A stretch of DNA of 24,139 nucleotides from assembly GCA_964636675.1 (NCBI GenBank), contig CAZWUO010000033.1, positions 1 to 24,139 of the forward strand. Reading direction: 5' to 3'. Position numbers and translations under genes: made by a program. Shown one piece after another: positions 1-7,327 of the stretch (position 1 is its first letter; each line of letters begins with the position of its first letter). Origin of the DNA: JALUUH01 sp964636675 (GTDB lineage: Bacteria; Pseudomonadota; Gammaproteobacteria; S012-40). The notes beneath the pieces were generated by a model, which was not told the origin of the DNA, ran no database searches, and worked only from the letters and a program-made list of their open reading frames with translations.

Positions 1-1417
1 CACGTAGATTTAACCAGACAAAGGCCAGCGCGGAGAAGAAGAGCAGTTGCAGTTGGGTGAGTACGTGGGTGGTATCGTAGGGCCAATACTCGACTTCCCA
101 AGGCAAGAGCGCGTATAAATATTGCGGTTGCGCGCCGATAAAAATGCACAGTGCGGCGGCCAGCCCCATGGCGATTAACATGTTAGTGGGGGCCTCTTTA
201 GGGCGTAGCCCCGAATCGTGGGCAAAAAAGGTAAAGTAAGGGATTTTGATCCCAGCGTGGTGAAAGACACCGGCCGAGGCAAATAACATTAGTAGCCACA
301 GATAGCTGTAATCCTCCAGCATCATGGCCGACATAATCATTGATTTGCTGACAAAGCCACTAAACAATGGGAACGCCGAAATCGATAAGGCCCCGACAAT
401 GCAAAAGGCCGTGGTCTTAGGCATGGTTTTGTACAGCCCACCCAAGTTTGAACCATTGATATGGCCGACGCGATACAATACGGCGCCCATGCTCATAAAC
501 AGCAGCCCTTTAAAAATTACATCGCTAAATGCGTGAGCGATTGCCCCGTTCATCGCTAGTGCCGTACCAATACCAATACCCGTCACCATAAAACCGACTT
601 GGTTGATCAGGCTGTAAGCGAGAACCTTGCGTAGATCATTTTCAACCACCGCAAAAAAGATCGGAAAACAAGCCATAGTCACACCGATATAGATCAAAAT
701 ATCTTCGCCCGCATAACCACGTGCCAGTGCGTAAACAGCAACTTTGGTGGTAAAGGCGGAGAGAAAGACCGTGCCCGTTACCGTTGCCTCGGGGTAACCG
801 TCGGTCAACCAAGTGTGCAGAAAAGGAAAGGCGCATTTAATCCCAAAGGCGATAAAAATCAACCAACCCGCTACGCCTTCTAGGCCGATATGCTCAAAGG
901 TCAATGAACCGGTGTTTTGGTAATAAACCAGGGCGCCTGCCAATAAAAACACTCCGGAGATTACTTGAAAAATCAGGTAACGCATGCCTGCATTAATGGC
1001 GCGCTCGGTACCCCGTGCCCAAATAAACACGACCGAACTGACGGCTAATAGCTCCCAAAAAATAAACAGCGTGATGAAATCGCCCGCAAAGACTGCCCCT
1101 AAGGCGCTGCCAGGATAGATTAATCCGGCGATTTGCTGTTTTGTATCATCAACGTGGAACGAAAAAATAGCGCCAATAAAACTAGCCAGGCAAAAGAGAT
1201 AAGCAAAAATCAAACTAAGCTTATCGGTGCGCATCCAGGTCAATTCAAAATTAATCAGGGTATAGGTCGCAAGAATGCCGCTATCAACATTCAAATAGAT
1301 GTGTAAAGCGGTAACAACAGGTGTTGCTAATAAAATGATCTTACGTGCCATACCACGTGTTAGCAGCAGTAACACGGCAGCGATAAAATAAACCGCAAAA
1401 GGAGGTAACTCACTCAT
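1..1417 (-). CDS. Third Mrp/Mnh D-like antiporter subunit (partial, 3' end off window)
   Basis: My own reading of the minus strand from the ATG at 1417 gives 472 uninterrupted codons that run off the left edge. The product is a polytopic membrane protein of the NuoL/M/N-MrpA/D superfamily, expected to form a proton or cation channel in the inner membrane. The key polar residues of the fold are visible: Glu122 in LFIFWELL, Lys194 in FGIKCAFPF followed by HTWL, and Lys225 in FTTKVAVYA. The motif DLRKVLAYSLINQVGF (residues 261-276) is the usual helix-7/8 signature. The start overlaps the preceding 84-residue gene by 8 bases, so translation is probably coupled. It is the third full antiporter-like subunit here; a standard Mrp complex has two (A and D). 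The family is certain, the subunit letter is not. Confidence 0.9.
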   Translation of the reverse strand, partial: MSELPPFAVYFIAAVLLLLTRGMARKIILLATPVVTALHIYLNVDSGILATYTLINFELTWMRTDKLSLIFAYLFCLASFIGAIFSFHVDDTKQQIAGLIYPGSALGAVFAGDFITLFIFWELLAVSSVVFIWARGTERAINAGMRYLIFQVISGVFLLAGALVYYQNTGSLTFEHIGLEGVAGWLIFIAFGIKCAFPFLHTWLTDGYPEATVTGTVFLSAFTTKVAVYALARGYAGEDILIYIGVTMACFPIFFAVVENDLRKVLAYSLINQVGFMVTGIGIGTALAMNGAIAHAFSDVIFKGLLFMSMGAVLYRVGHINGSNLGGLYKTMPKTTAFCIVGALSISAFPLFSGFVSKSMIMSAMMLEDYSYLWLLMLFASAGVFHHAGIKIPYFTFFAHDSGLRPKEAPTNMLIAMGLAAALCIFIGAQPQYLYALLPWEVEYWPYDTTHVLTQLQLLFFSALAFVWLNLR

Positions 1418-1664
1418 CGTAATAATCTTCCTTACGCATAATAAATTGACGCATTCCTTTTGCAAGAACCACTAATAAGACACAAGCGACGAAGCCGTAA
1501 ATGGCATAAAACGCCGGGATTTTTTCCCAGTCTAAAACGATATGGCGGTGGATGAGGAAGTCAGCAATGACCAATAAAGCGCAGATGATATAAAAGCCTC
1601 TCATCGTCCATTGGACATTCTTAGGTTTATCAAAAAAATACTCTTTTTCGTTTTTATTCATCAT
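1410..1664 (-). CDS. 84-residue two-helix membrane protein of the antiporter operon, unknown function
   Basis: I do not recognise a named family. The ATG at 1664 is chosen because it overlaps the stop of the upstream gene as ATGA and has a purine-rich ribosome site (GGGAGGGG) a few bases upstream; a longer reading from 1736 would lie inside the upstream gene. The protein starts with a charged segment (MMNKNEKEYFFDKPKN), then shows two hydrophobic stretches at about residues 20-36 and 46-67, and ends with a charged tail (RKEDYYDE). That predicts a small inner-membrane protein with two helices. Its position between two proton-channel subunits, with overlaps on both sides, suggests that it is an accessory subunit of the complex. 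It is not MnhB, C, E, F or G, which are all accounted for elsewhere in the operon. Confidence 0.85.
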   Translation of the reverse strand: MMNKNEKEYFFDKPKNVQWTMRGFYIICALLVIADFLIHRHIVLDWEKIPAFYAIYGFVACVLLVVLAKGMRQFIMRKEDYYDE

Positions 1665-3133
1665 TTGAAAGCCCCTCCCGCAGCGAGTTCTGCCAGCTGA
1701 TAAAACGGGTCTGGATAAAAGAACAACACAACACAAGCTGTTGCGCTAATGATCATTGCCAATAAAATAGTTTTTGGCGCTTCTTTAATTTCGGTGTGAT
1801 GTTCGCCACTCGCCGGTTTGCAAAAAAATGCACGCACAGGAATCGGTAGTAGGTAAGCAATATTCAATAAGGAGCTGAACATCAATACGCCAAGTAAGAT
1901 TAATTGCCCCGCCTCAACCGTGCCCAAGCCGAGATACCATTTGCTCCACATGCCGCCAAAGGGCGGTAGACCAATGACGCTCAACGTGCCAATCAAAAAG
2001 GCAGTGAAGGTAATCGGCATGGCTCGTCCCAGTCCATCTAATTCACTAACCAGTTTTTTATGGGTTGCTACAAAAATAGCACCGGCAGCAAAAAACAGGG
2101 TGATTTTTGCAAAAGCGTGCATGGCGATATGCAGCGAAGCGCCGATGAGTCCTGATTTGCTGGCTAACATCGCCCCTAAAGCAATGTAGCTTAATTGGCT
2201 AACGGTGGAATACGCCAAGCGTGCTTTGAGATTGTCTTTGCTCATGGCGATCATCGACGCAAGCAAAATGGTAATTGCTGCCACCCAAATCAAAACACCC
2301 GTGACATCATTGCTTAAAATAAAATCGCTGCCAAAAATATAGATTGTTACTTTCAGCAGGGTAAACACACCGGCTTTTACCACGGCCACTGCATGCAATA
2401 GGGCGCTCACGGGAGTGGGTGCAACCATTGCTGCGGGTAACCAACGGTGAAAGGGCATTAAGGCGGCTTTGCCAATACCAAAAAGGAATAAGGCATACAG
2501 TAGACCTGCCCAAGCAGGGTCAATATTGCCCGCTAAAATACCGCCCTCTTGGAATGTTACCGTGCCTGATACAAACCAGGTAACGAGAATACCGAGCAAG
2601 AAAAGGCCAATAGAGGTTCCCAGCAAGATACCCAGGTAAATGCGTCCACTGCGCTTCGCTTCAGCGGTGCCTGAATGTACTACTAGCGGATAGGTCGAGA
2701 GTGTTAATAGCTCGTAAAAAAGGAATAGGGTAAACAGGTTGTCCGCAAAGGCAATGGCTATGGCACAAGAAATTGCCACTGCAAAGGCCGCAAAAAACTG
2801 AGTTTGATTTTTTTCGTTATGGCTGCGCATATAGCCAATGGCGTAGATGGATGTGACTACCCAAAGCAAACCGGCGACCAAGGCAAAAATCATCCCCAAG
2901 GCTTCCAGTCTAAAGGCGATAGTGATGCCAGGTAATGGCTCAGCAATGCTGAGGGCAAAGGTTTCACCCTGCAGAAACCGATGGGCCATGACAACGACTA
3001 AAATCGCGACTAACGAAGCGGTTAGCAAGGTTACGCTTTCGCGCACATTGGGATGGTTTCTGGCGACGATAATTCCCATGGCGCCGATTAACGGCAAAAG
3101 AATGAGACTCAGGAGCAACATTTCAGCGCTCAT
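1661..3133 (-). CDS. Second Mrp/Mnh antiporter-like subunit (MnhD/MrpA N-terminal/NuoL-like)
   Basis: This 490-residue membrane protein has about 14 hydrophobic helices and belongs to the proton-conducting NuoL/M/N-Mrp superfamily. Conserved channel residues are present: Glu141 (LFLFYELLTLS), Lys222 (FGIGKAALMPFHRWLP) and Lys253 (HAVAVVKAGVF). The HAVAVVKAG stretch resembles the MrpA/NuoL branch more than MnhD, so it may stand in for the antiporter part of MrpA, whose C-terminal domains are encoded separately at 5374-5952. The length fits a D-type subunit (about 490-500) and not full MrpA (about 800). Its ATG overlaps the stop of the preceding mnhD gene (ATGA at 3130-3133), and its own stop overlaps the next start. 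It probably forms one of three parallel proton paths. Confidence 0.92.
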   Translation of the reverse strand: MSAEMLLLSLILLPLIGAMGIIVARNHPNVRESVTLLTASLVAILVVVMAHRFLQGETFALSIAEPLPGITIAFRLEALGMIFALVAGLLWVVTSIYAIGYMRSHNEKNQTQFFAAFAVAISCAIAIAFADNLFTLFLFYELLTLSTYPLVVHSGTAEAKRSGRIYLGILLGTSIGLFLLGILVTWFVSGTVTFQEGGILAGNIDPAWAGLLYALFLFGIGKAALMPFHRWLPAAMVAPTPVSALLHAVAVVKAGVFTLLKVTIYIFGSDFILSNDVTGVLIWVAAITILLASMIAMSKDNLKARLAYSTVSQLSYIALGAMLASKSGLIGASLHIAMHAFAKITLFFAAGAIFVATHKKLVSELDGLGRAMPITFTAFLIGTLSVIGLPPFGGMWSKWYLGLGTVEAGQLILLGVLMFSSLLNIAYLLPIPVRAFFCKPASGEHHTEIKEAPKTILLAMIISATACVVLFFYPDPFYQLAELAAGGAFK

Positions 3134-4605
3134 TCGTCTATACCTACCAGCACTTGTGCCGCGTATTCAGCCACGCCTACGGTTAATTCAGTATCGAGTC
3201 CAAAATAGATGTTGGCGAGGACTAAAATCCATGTCGGGGCTAATAAAGCCAGCGGGGCTTCTTTCACCGCAAGGTTTGTTGCGCTGGCGGGTTTGAAATA
3301 GAGTGCTTCGATTAATTTCCCTACATAGATGACGGCGAGCAAAGAACCCACTAAAATAGCGGTCACCGAAATCCAGGCCTGTTGCTCGAGTGCGGCTAAG
3401 ATCAAATACCACTTACTGATAAACCCCGCCGTACCCGGTATACCGATTAAACTGAAACCACCGATAACGATTGCCGCAAACGTCCAGGGCATCTGCTTCC
3501 CTAAACCGTGAATTTCATCCATACGACAAGCGCCAATGCGATAAATAATCGCACCAATGGCCATGAATAATGCCGTTTTCATTAATGCGTGATTAAAAAG
3601 ATGTAGCGTTGTTGCCATTACCCCCGTGACTGACGCAAAACCGATACCCATAGCCATATAGCCAATTTGCGCCACACTGGAATAGGCGAGCAGGCGTTTA
3701 ATATTGCTCTGATAAATGGCATAAACCGAGGCGATGAGTACACCGGCAATACCGGCTACAATAAACAGTTCGTCGGTTGGTGTGTTCAACATAAAGTCGC
3801 TAGAAAAAACTGTAAATAAAATGCGCAGCATCACGTAAACCGCAACTTTGGTCGCCGTTGCGGCGAGAAATATCGTTACAACGGTGGGCGCATAAGTATA
3901 AGCATTAGGTAGCCAGAGATGCAGTGGAAACAGCGCCAGCTTTAATGCGATACCAATCATGATAAAAGCAAAACCGGTATGCACGGTTTTTTGCGCAAAC
4001 ACATCTGGCAGGCGCTGAGCGAGATCCTGCATATTCAAGGTGCCGGTTTGTGAGTAGATCAAGCCGACGCCGATCAAAAAGAAGGTTGCGCCAATGGTGC
4101 CCATAATCAGGTATTGATAAGCCGAGGTCAGCGCCTGACGTTCGCGCCCAAGGGCGATGAGGGCATAGGATGAGAGTGCGGAGATTTCTAAAAAAACAAA
4201 GATGTTAAAAATATCGCCGGTCTGGGTAATGCCCAGCAAACCCGTTAAGCAAAGCAAAAACGCGCTATAAAAAAGAGGGATTTGATGTTCGGGGATCTCA
4301 TTTTCTACGCTTAATAACGCATAGGGCAATGTGATTGCCGCAATGCCAGCAACGATTAATGCAACAAAAGCATTCACCGCATCGATACGGTATTCAATCC
4401 CCCAAGGCGGTGCCCAGCCTCCCAGTTCGTAACTGATCATACCACCCGAAACAACGGCCCATAACTGAAAACCGGCCAATATAACGCAGAGCGAGGTCAC
4501 CATTAACGCGCCTAACCAAGGCAGTCGGCCACGCGGCAAAATCGCAATAATGGGTGCGGCAATCAATGGAATTGCGACCAGCAACAGACTGATATGTTGT
4601 TCCAT
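3130..4605 (-). CDS. mnhD: Na+/H+ antiporter subunit D (MnhD/MrpD)
   Basis: This 491-residue inner-membrane protein is homologous to MrpD and complex I NuoM/N. Residues that carry protons in this family are present: Glu140 in IFVFLEISALSSYALIALG, Lys222 in GIALKLALFPLHLWLPNAY and Lys253 in ATATKVAVYVMLR. Their positions agree with the well-studied Glu137 and Lys219 of Bacillus MrpD. The motif AYSSVAQIGYMAMG follows, as expected. It lies directly after mnhC (the C stop and D start share one base at 4605) and before a second antiporter subunit, which is the normal B-C-D order. In the Mrp complex this subunit is thought to translocate protons to drive sodium or potassium export. Cation specificity cannot be read from the sequence. 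Confidence 0.96.
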   Translation of the reverse strand: MEQHISLLLVAIPLIAAPIIAILPRGRLPWLGALMVTSLCVILAGFQLWAVVSGGMISYELGGWAPPWGIEYRIDAVNAFVALIVAGIAAITLPYALLSVENEIPEHQIPLFYSAFLLCLTGLLGITQTGDIFNIFVFLEISALSSYALIALGRERQALTSAYQYLIMGTIGATFFLIGVGLIYSQTGTLNMQDLAQRLPDVFAQKTVHTGFAFIMIGIALKLALFPLHLWLPNAYTYAPTVVTIFLAATATKVAVYVMLRILFTVFSSDFMLNTPTDELFIVAGIAGVLIASVYAIYQSNIKRLLAYSSVAQIGYMAMGIGFASVTGVMATTLHLFNHALMKTALFMAIGAIIYRIGACRMDEIHGLGKQMPWTFAAIVIGGFSLIGIPGTAGFISKWYLILAALEQQAWISVTAILVGSLLAVIYVGKLIEALYFKPASATNLAVKEAPLALLAPTWILVLANIYFGLDTELTVGVAEYAAQVLVGIDE

Positions 4606-4961
4606 TAAAGTGTGTGATCCTGCTGGTGAATTTCGTCTTCTTCAATGGTGCCGTAAGCCTCTTTGATGCGAATCACCAGCGCAAGTGCCAATGCGGTGGT
4701 GGCCACCCCGACAACAATGGCCGTCAGAATCAATACATGGGGTAAGGGGTTTGAGTATACTTTGACACCTTCGGTAATAATTGGTACTGCTCCGCCTTCA
4801 ACCGTGCTCATGCTAATGTATAAGAGAAAAACGGACACTTGAAAAATATTCAGGCCCACAATTTTTTTAACCAAATTTCCCCGACTAATGACGGTATAAA
4901 AACCAACCATCATCAAAAAAATAACCACCCAATAGTTATAGTGTCCAATAATAAAGTCCAT
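4605..4961 (-). CDS. mnhC: Na+/H+ antiporter subunit C (MnhC, NuoK-like)
   Basis: This 118-residue protein has three hydrophobic helices and matches the MrpC/NuoK family. An N-terminal helix (about residues 8-25) precedes the segment KIVGLNIFQVSVFLLYISMS, then come the polar loop PIITEG with YSNPLPHVLILTAIVVGVATTALALALV, typical of MrpC, and an acidic and histidine-rich tail. In the complex, MrpC sits at the interface between the antiporter-like subunits and the small E/F/G/B subunits. The start at 4961 lies immediately after the mnhB stop at 4962, and its stop overlaps the mnhD start by one base, so the B-C-D genes are almost certainly translated together. Confidence 0.95.
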   Translation of the reverse strand: MDFIIGHYNYWVVIFLMMVGFYTVISRGNLVKKIVGLNIFQVSVFLLYISMSTVEGGAVPIITEGVKVYSNPLPHVLILTAIVVGVATTALALALVIRIKEAYGTIEEDEIHQQDHTL

Positions 4962-5384
4962 TTAAGCTTCTCTACCCCTGCCTGCAAAAGCGAAAAAAAT
5001 AATCAACATAACAGAGGAGACCGTAATGCCTACTCCCAGCTCGACTAATAAAATGCCGAGATGTTGTCCGGCAACTTGGGTGCTGCCGAGCACACTGTAA
5101 TCGAGATAATTGCCGCCAAGAAACAGCGACACGAAACCAACGCCTGCATACAGAATCACGCCAAAGCTGGCGAGAATACGTAAAATATTTTCTGGAATAA
5201 TGGCTTCAGCCGCATCGAGGCCAAAAACTAGGGAATAGAGAAGAATCGCTACGCTAAAGATAACCCCGGCTTGAAAACCACCGCCCGGGCCAAAGTCGCC
5301 ATGGAACTGAACATAGAGCGCAAAAAGGATGATGAGTGGAATGAGCAGTTTTGAAGCCACACGCAGAATTGAATTATGTTTCAT
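4962..5384 (-). CDS. mnhB: Na+/H+ antiporter subunit B (MnhB/MrpB)
   Basis: This 140-residue membrane protein carries the MnhB domain. The diagnostic segment is LLIPLIILFALYVQFHGDFGPGGGFQAG (about residues 13-40), with the HG...PGGGFQ motif that marks MrpB. Four hydrophobic helices can be drawn, and the last ends with a basic tail (GRGREA). The start at 5384 overlaps the preceding MbhD/E-like gene by 11 bases. In the Mrp complex subunit B supports the ion-conducting core and has no known enzymatic activity. All six other classical subunit types or their equivalents are adjacent, which makes the assignment secure. Confidence 0.96.
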   Translation of the reverse strand: MKHNSILRVASKLLIPLIILFALYVQFHGDFGPGGGFQAGVIFSVAILLYSLVFGLDAAEAIIPENILRILASFGVILYAGVGFVSLFLGGNYLDYSVLGSTQVAGQHLGILLVELGVGITVSSVMLIIFFAFAGRGREA

Positions 5385-5952
5385 CTACAGCGGCCTTTTT
5401 TTTCTTGTTGCTCGCTTTTGACCTTGAGCGCCGATGACCAAGCAATAACAAAACGGCAATGCCAGCGGTAAAAACAACGGCGGTTTCACCCAAGGTATCA
5501 AAGCCTCGATAACTCGCCAGCACCGATGTCACCACATTGGGTACTCCGGTTTGCGGCATGGATTGGGTTAGATAATAAGGTGCTACATGGGTTTGCGATG
5601 GTGCATCCGGGCTACCAAAGGGGGGGATATCCAGGGTGCTGTAGACCAATGCTGCTCCGGTGATTGAAACAACGACGAGTGGTAGCCATGGCCGATGTGC
5701 GGTTGATTTTTTTTCATGGTGATTTTTGGTAAGTGCCAGTGTCGCTAACATCAAGACTGTGGAGATGCCCGCGCCTACAGCTGCTTCTGTAAATGCGACA
5801 TCGGCCGCGTCCATCACCACAAACAGGCCGGCGGACAATAAGCTGAAGATCCCAAATAACATGATGATGGCAAAGAGATTGCTCATGCGCACAATGGCCA
5901 CTGCGGTAATCGCCAGAAAGGCGAGTAAAGTGATATCGATGATGATATCCAT
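5374..5952 (-). CDS. Stand-alone MrpA C-terminal module (DUF4040/MbhD plus MbhE-like)
   Basis: This 192-residue protein matches the part of MrpA that follows its antiporter domain. The N-terminal half (about residues 1-75) is the DUF4040/MbhD-type domain, recognised by the segment DVAFTEAAVGAGISTVLMLATLAL. The C-terminal half has the MbhE/MrpB-like signature YRGFDTLGETAVVFTAGIAVL (about residues 148-168). A basic tail (RRSRSKASNKKKKAAVDE) ends the protein. In Bacillus-type Mrp these modules are fused to MrpA; in archaeal membrane hydrogenases they are separate small subunits. Here both are together but without the antiporter part. The acidic residues of FTEAAVG and TLGETAV are thought to lie on the ion path. 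The gene lies between mnhG (one-base overlap) and mnhB. Confidence 0.9.
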   Translation of the reverse strand: MDIIIDITLLAFLAITAVAIVRMSNLFAIIMLFGIFSLLSAGLFVVMDAADVAFTEAAVGAGISTVLMLATLALTKNHHEKKSTAHRPWLPLVVVSITGAALVYSTLDIPPFGSPDAPSQTHVAPYYLTQSMPQTGVPNVVTSVLASYRGFDTLGETAVVFTAGIAVLLLLGHRRSRSKASNKKKKAAVDET

Positions 5953-6269
5953 TACGTTTTTTCCTCCACTTTATCAGCATGCAATTTTGCGGTTAGGCCA
6001 CCATGCATTGCCGCATTTGCCACTGCGTGTGAGGCTGTTGGGCTGGTAAAAAAAAGAAAGGCAAAAATCAAAAAAAGTTTGAAGAGATCAAGCCCCAGTC
6101 CGGCTTGCAGCGCAAGGCCAAGCAGAATCAAAATGGCGCACAGCGTATCGGTTATGCTCGCGGCGTGCAAACGACTGTAAAAATCGGGAAAACGGTGAAT
6201 ACCCACGCCACCGATTACGCCCAATAAACCGCCACTGATAAGAAAGATCCCACTTAGAATGTCAATCAT
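5952..6269 (-). CDS. mnhG: Na+/H+ antiporter subunit G (MnhG/MrpG)
   Basis: This 105-residue protein has three hydrophobic segments and the MnhG/PhaG signature: GLLGVIGGVGIHRFPDFYSRLHAAS at about residues 14-38, followed by TDTL and later FLFFTSPTASHAVANAAM. The GxHRFPDFYSRLHA stretch is specific for this family. MrpG is a small inner-membrane subunit needed for assembly and activity of the multi-subunit antiporter. The start overlaps the mnhF stop as ATGA (6266-6269) and its stop shares one base with the next start (5952). E-F-G first and B-C-D later is an order seen in membrane-hydrogenase-like gene clusters, whereas the classical Mrp operon is A-B-C-D-E-F-G. Confidence 0.95.
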   Translation of the reverse strand: MIDILSGIFLISGGLLGVIGGVGIHRFPDFYSRLHAASITDTLCAILILLGLALQAGLGLDLFKLFLIFAFLFFTSPTASHAVANAAMHGGLTAKLHADKVEEKT

Positions 6270-6568
6270 CGCTTAGAGTTCGTCTTAGTCGGTTTTGCTG
6301 TGGTTTCATTACTTGAGTGAAAATCACCTTGCTCAACCAGGCGTAACACGGCAACTACGCCAACAAAATTAATCAATGCATAGACCAGAGCAATGTCTAA
6401 TAAATCTGTGCGTTTTGAAAAAAAAGCATAAACAGCGATGAGCAATACCGTTTTTGTACCGAACATATTGACCGCAGCAATGCGATCATAAACGGTTGGT
6501 CCCATTAATGCCCGCGCCAGTGCCAGCCCCATGGTAATCAGTATTGCTACGATAGCGGCCATAAACAT
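6266..6568 (-). CDS. mnhF: Na+/H+ antiporter subunit F (MnhF/MrpF)
   Basis: This 100-residue protein has three hydrophobic helices and the MnhF signature LARALMGPTVYDRIAAVNMFGTK (about residues 17-39), followed by DLLDIALVYALINFVGVVAVLR. The GPT..DR motif and the DIALVYA segment are diagnostic. The charged C-terminal tail (residues 80-100) is unconserved and probably cytoplasmic. It overlaps mnhE by one base and mnhG by four bases. MrpF is a core small subunit close to the suggested sodium path in structural models of Mrp; its role here is inferred from the family. Confidence 0.95.
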   Translation of the reverse strand: MFMAAIVAILITMGLALARALMGPTVYDRIAAVNMFGTKTVLLIAVYAFFSKRTDLLDIALVYALINFVGVVAVLRLVEQGDFHSSNETTAKPTKTNSKR

Positions 6569-7044
6569 TATTGATTGTTCACCGGGTCAGGAATTGCTTT
6601 TGCCATTTCGCCACGCAGCAGATCATCGACGCCTTCATCGCTTAGTGCATGCACCAGTACTTTATGATTGTCCAGCTCCACACTCACTGTACCGGGTGTT
6701 AGCGTGATGGAATTGGCATAAATGACACGGCCGAGATCTGATTTATGCGGCAGCGGAATTTCAACGAGCTGTGGGTTGATGGTTTTTCCACCCAAGTTCA
6801 AAATACGTTTTGTAACATCAATATTTGCTTTGATAATTTCCCATAGAATATAAGCAAAGAACGCAGGTAGTTTGGCAGAGATGTGTATGGGATAGCTTTC
6901 GTGATCAATCACATTCATTCGAGATGCGAGAAAAACTGTCAGCAGAACCGAGGCGAGTCCCAAGCTGAGTAATAGTAAGGAGAACTGTCCAGACAGGAGT
7001 ACCCATAAAATAAAGAGTAACACTGTAAATCCCAAGGTTTTCAT
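6568..7044 (-). CDS. mnhE: Na+/H+ antiporter subunit E (MnhE/MrpE)
   Basis: This 158-residue protein is the first gene of the antiporter operon. Two or three hydrophobic segments fill residues 1-40 and about 60-77, and the C-terminal half is soluble. The family signature is ANSITLTPGTVSVELDNHK (about residues 109-127), preceded by KANIDVTKRIL. The ATG at 7044 has a GGAAG ribosome site about 8 bases upstream. MrpE is a small assembly or stability subunit of the complex. A promoter-like -10 box lies about 55 bases upstream at 7100-7105, which fits this gene being the operon leader. Confidence 0.95.
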   Translation of the reverse strand: MKTLGFTVLLFILWVLLSGQFSLLLLSLGLASVLLTVFLASRMNVIDHESYPIHISAKLPAFFAYILWEIIKANIDVTKRILNLGGKTINPQLVEIPLPHKSDLGRVIYANSITLTPGTVSVELDNHKVLVHALSDEGVDDLLRGEMAKAIPDPVNNQ

Positions 7045-7099
7045 TGACTTGCTTCCGATATTCCACAGTTGCTGGCGCGTTAGTGCGCAAAATTTTGGT

Positions 7100-7130
7100 A
7101 TTATACAACGATTTTTGAAAAAAAGATCAA
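7100..7130 (-). promoter_or_regulatory. Candidate promoter of the mnhE operon
   Basis: Read on the minus strand, a perfect TATAAT lies at 7105-7100, preceded after 19 bases by TTGATC at 7130-7125. The -10 box is consensus; the -35 is partial and the spacer is longer than the ideal 17, so activity may depend on an activator. A transcript would start near 7093 and leave a leader of about 50 bases before mnhE. Confidence 0.45.
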
Positions 7131-7137
7131 GAGAGTC

Positions 7138-7150
7138 CTGACACCGTCAG
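7138..7150. promoter_or_regulatory. Dyad upstream of the mnhE promoter, possible operator
   Basis: CTGAC-ACC-GTCAG is a perfect 5-base inverted repeat around a 3-base centre. It ends 8 bases upstream of the putative -35 box of the mnhE promoter, where an activator would bind. I do not know a regulator for it; the operator role is inference from position and symmetry only. Confidence 0.25.
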
Positions 7151-7186
7151 CCTTGTCCTTCTTGGCATAGGATGGGCGGCATTCGG

Positions 7187-7231
7187 TTTTATAGAGAAAA
7201 AGAAAACCTACCATTTCGCGTTTCTATAAAA
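7187..7231. repeat. Inverted repeat downstream of the glycosyltransferase gene
   Basis: TTTTATAGA at 7187-7195 is repeated in inverse as TCTATAAAA at 7223-7231, giving a 9-base A/T-rich stem with a 27-base loop. A second short pair, GGTTTT (7185-7190) and AAAACC (7203-7208), competes with it. It lies between the 3' end of the glycosyltransferase gene and the mnhE promoter and could act as a weak transcription stop, but there is no G/C-rich stem with a U-run, so a standard terminator is not supported. Confidence 0.3.
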
Positions 7232-7277
7232 TCACCTTCGTCCAAAATACGCTTGTCATTATGACCGTAGTGAAATG

Positions 7278-7292
7278 CATCATGATATGATG
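7278..7292. repeat. Perfect dyad CATCAT-GAT-ATGATG
   Basis: Six-base arms flank a three-base centre, 36 bases after the stop of the minus-strand glycosyltransferase gene. The function is unknown. It could be part of a 3' end structure or a binding site, but there is no promoter or start codon next to it. Confidence 0.25.
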
Positions 7293-7327
7293 TAATTCCC
7301 CTATTCCATTAGCAATAAATGTTATTT

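Noticed and set aside
1665..1736. Longer start for the 84-residue membrane protein
   Set aside because: It lies inside the upstream antiporter gene; the ATG at 1664 has the ribosome site and ATGA overlap.
2847..3296. Plus-strand 149-codon frame across the two antiporter genes
   Set aside because: It is antisense to two clear membrane-protein genes and has the Pro/Lys/Arg-rich look of a shadow frame.
7187..7231. Rho-independent terminator for the glycosyltransferase gene
   Set aside because: The stem is A/T-only with a long loop and no U-run, so it is listed as an inverted repeat only.
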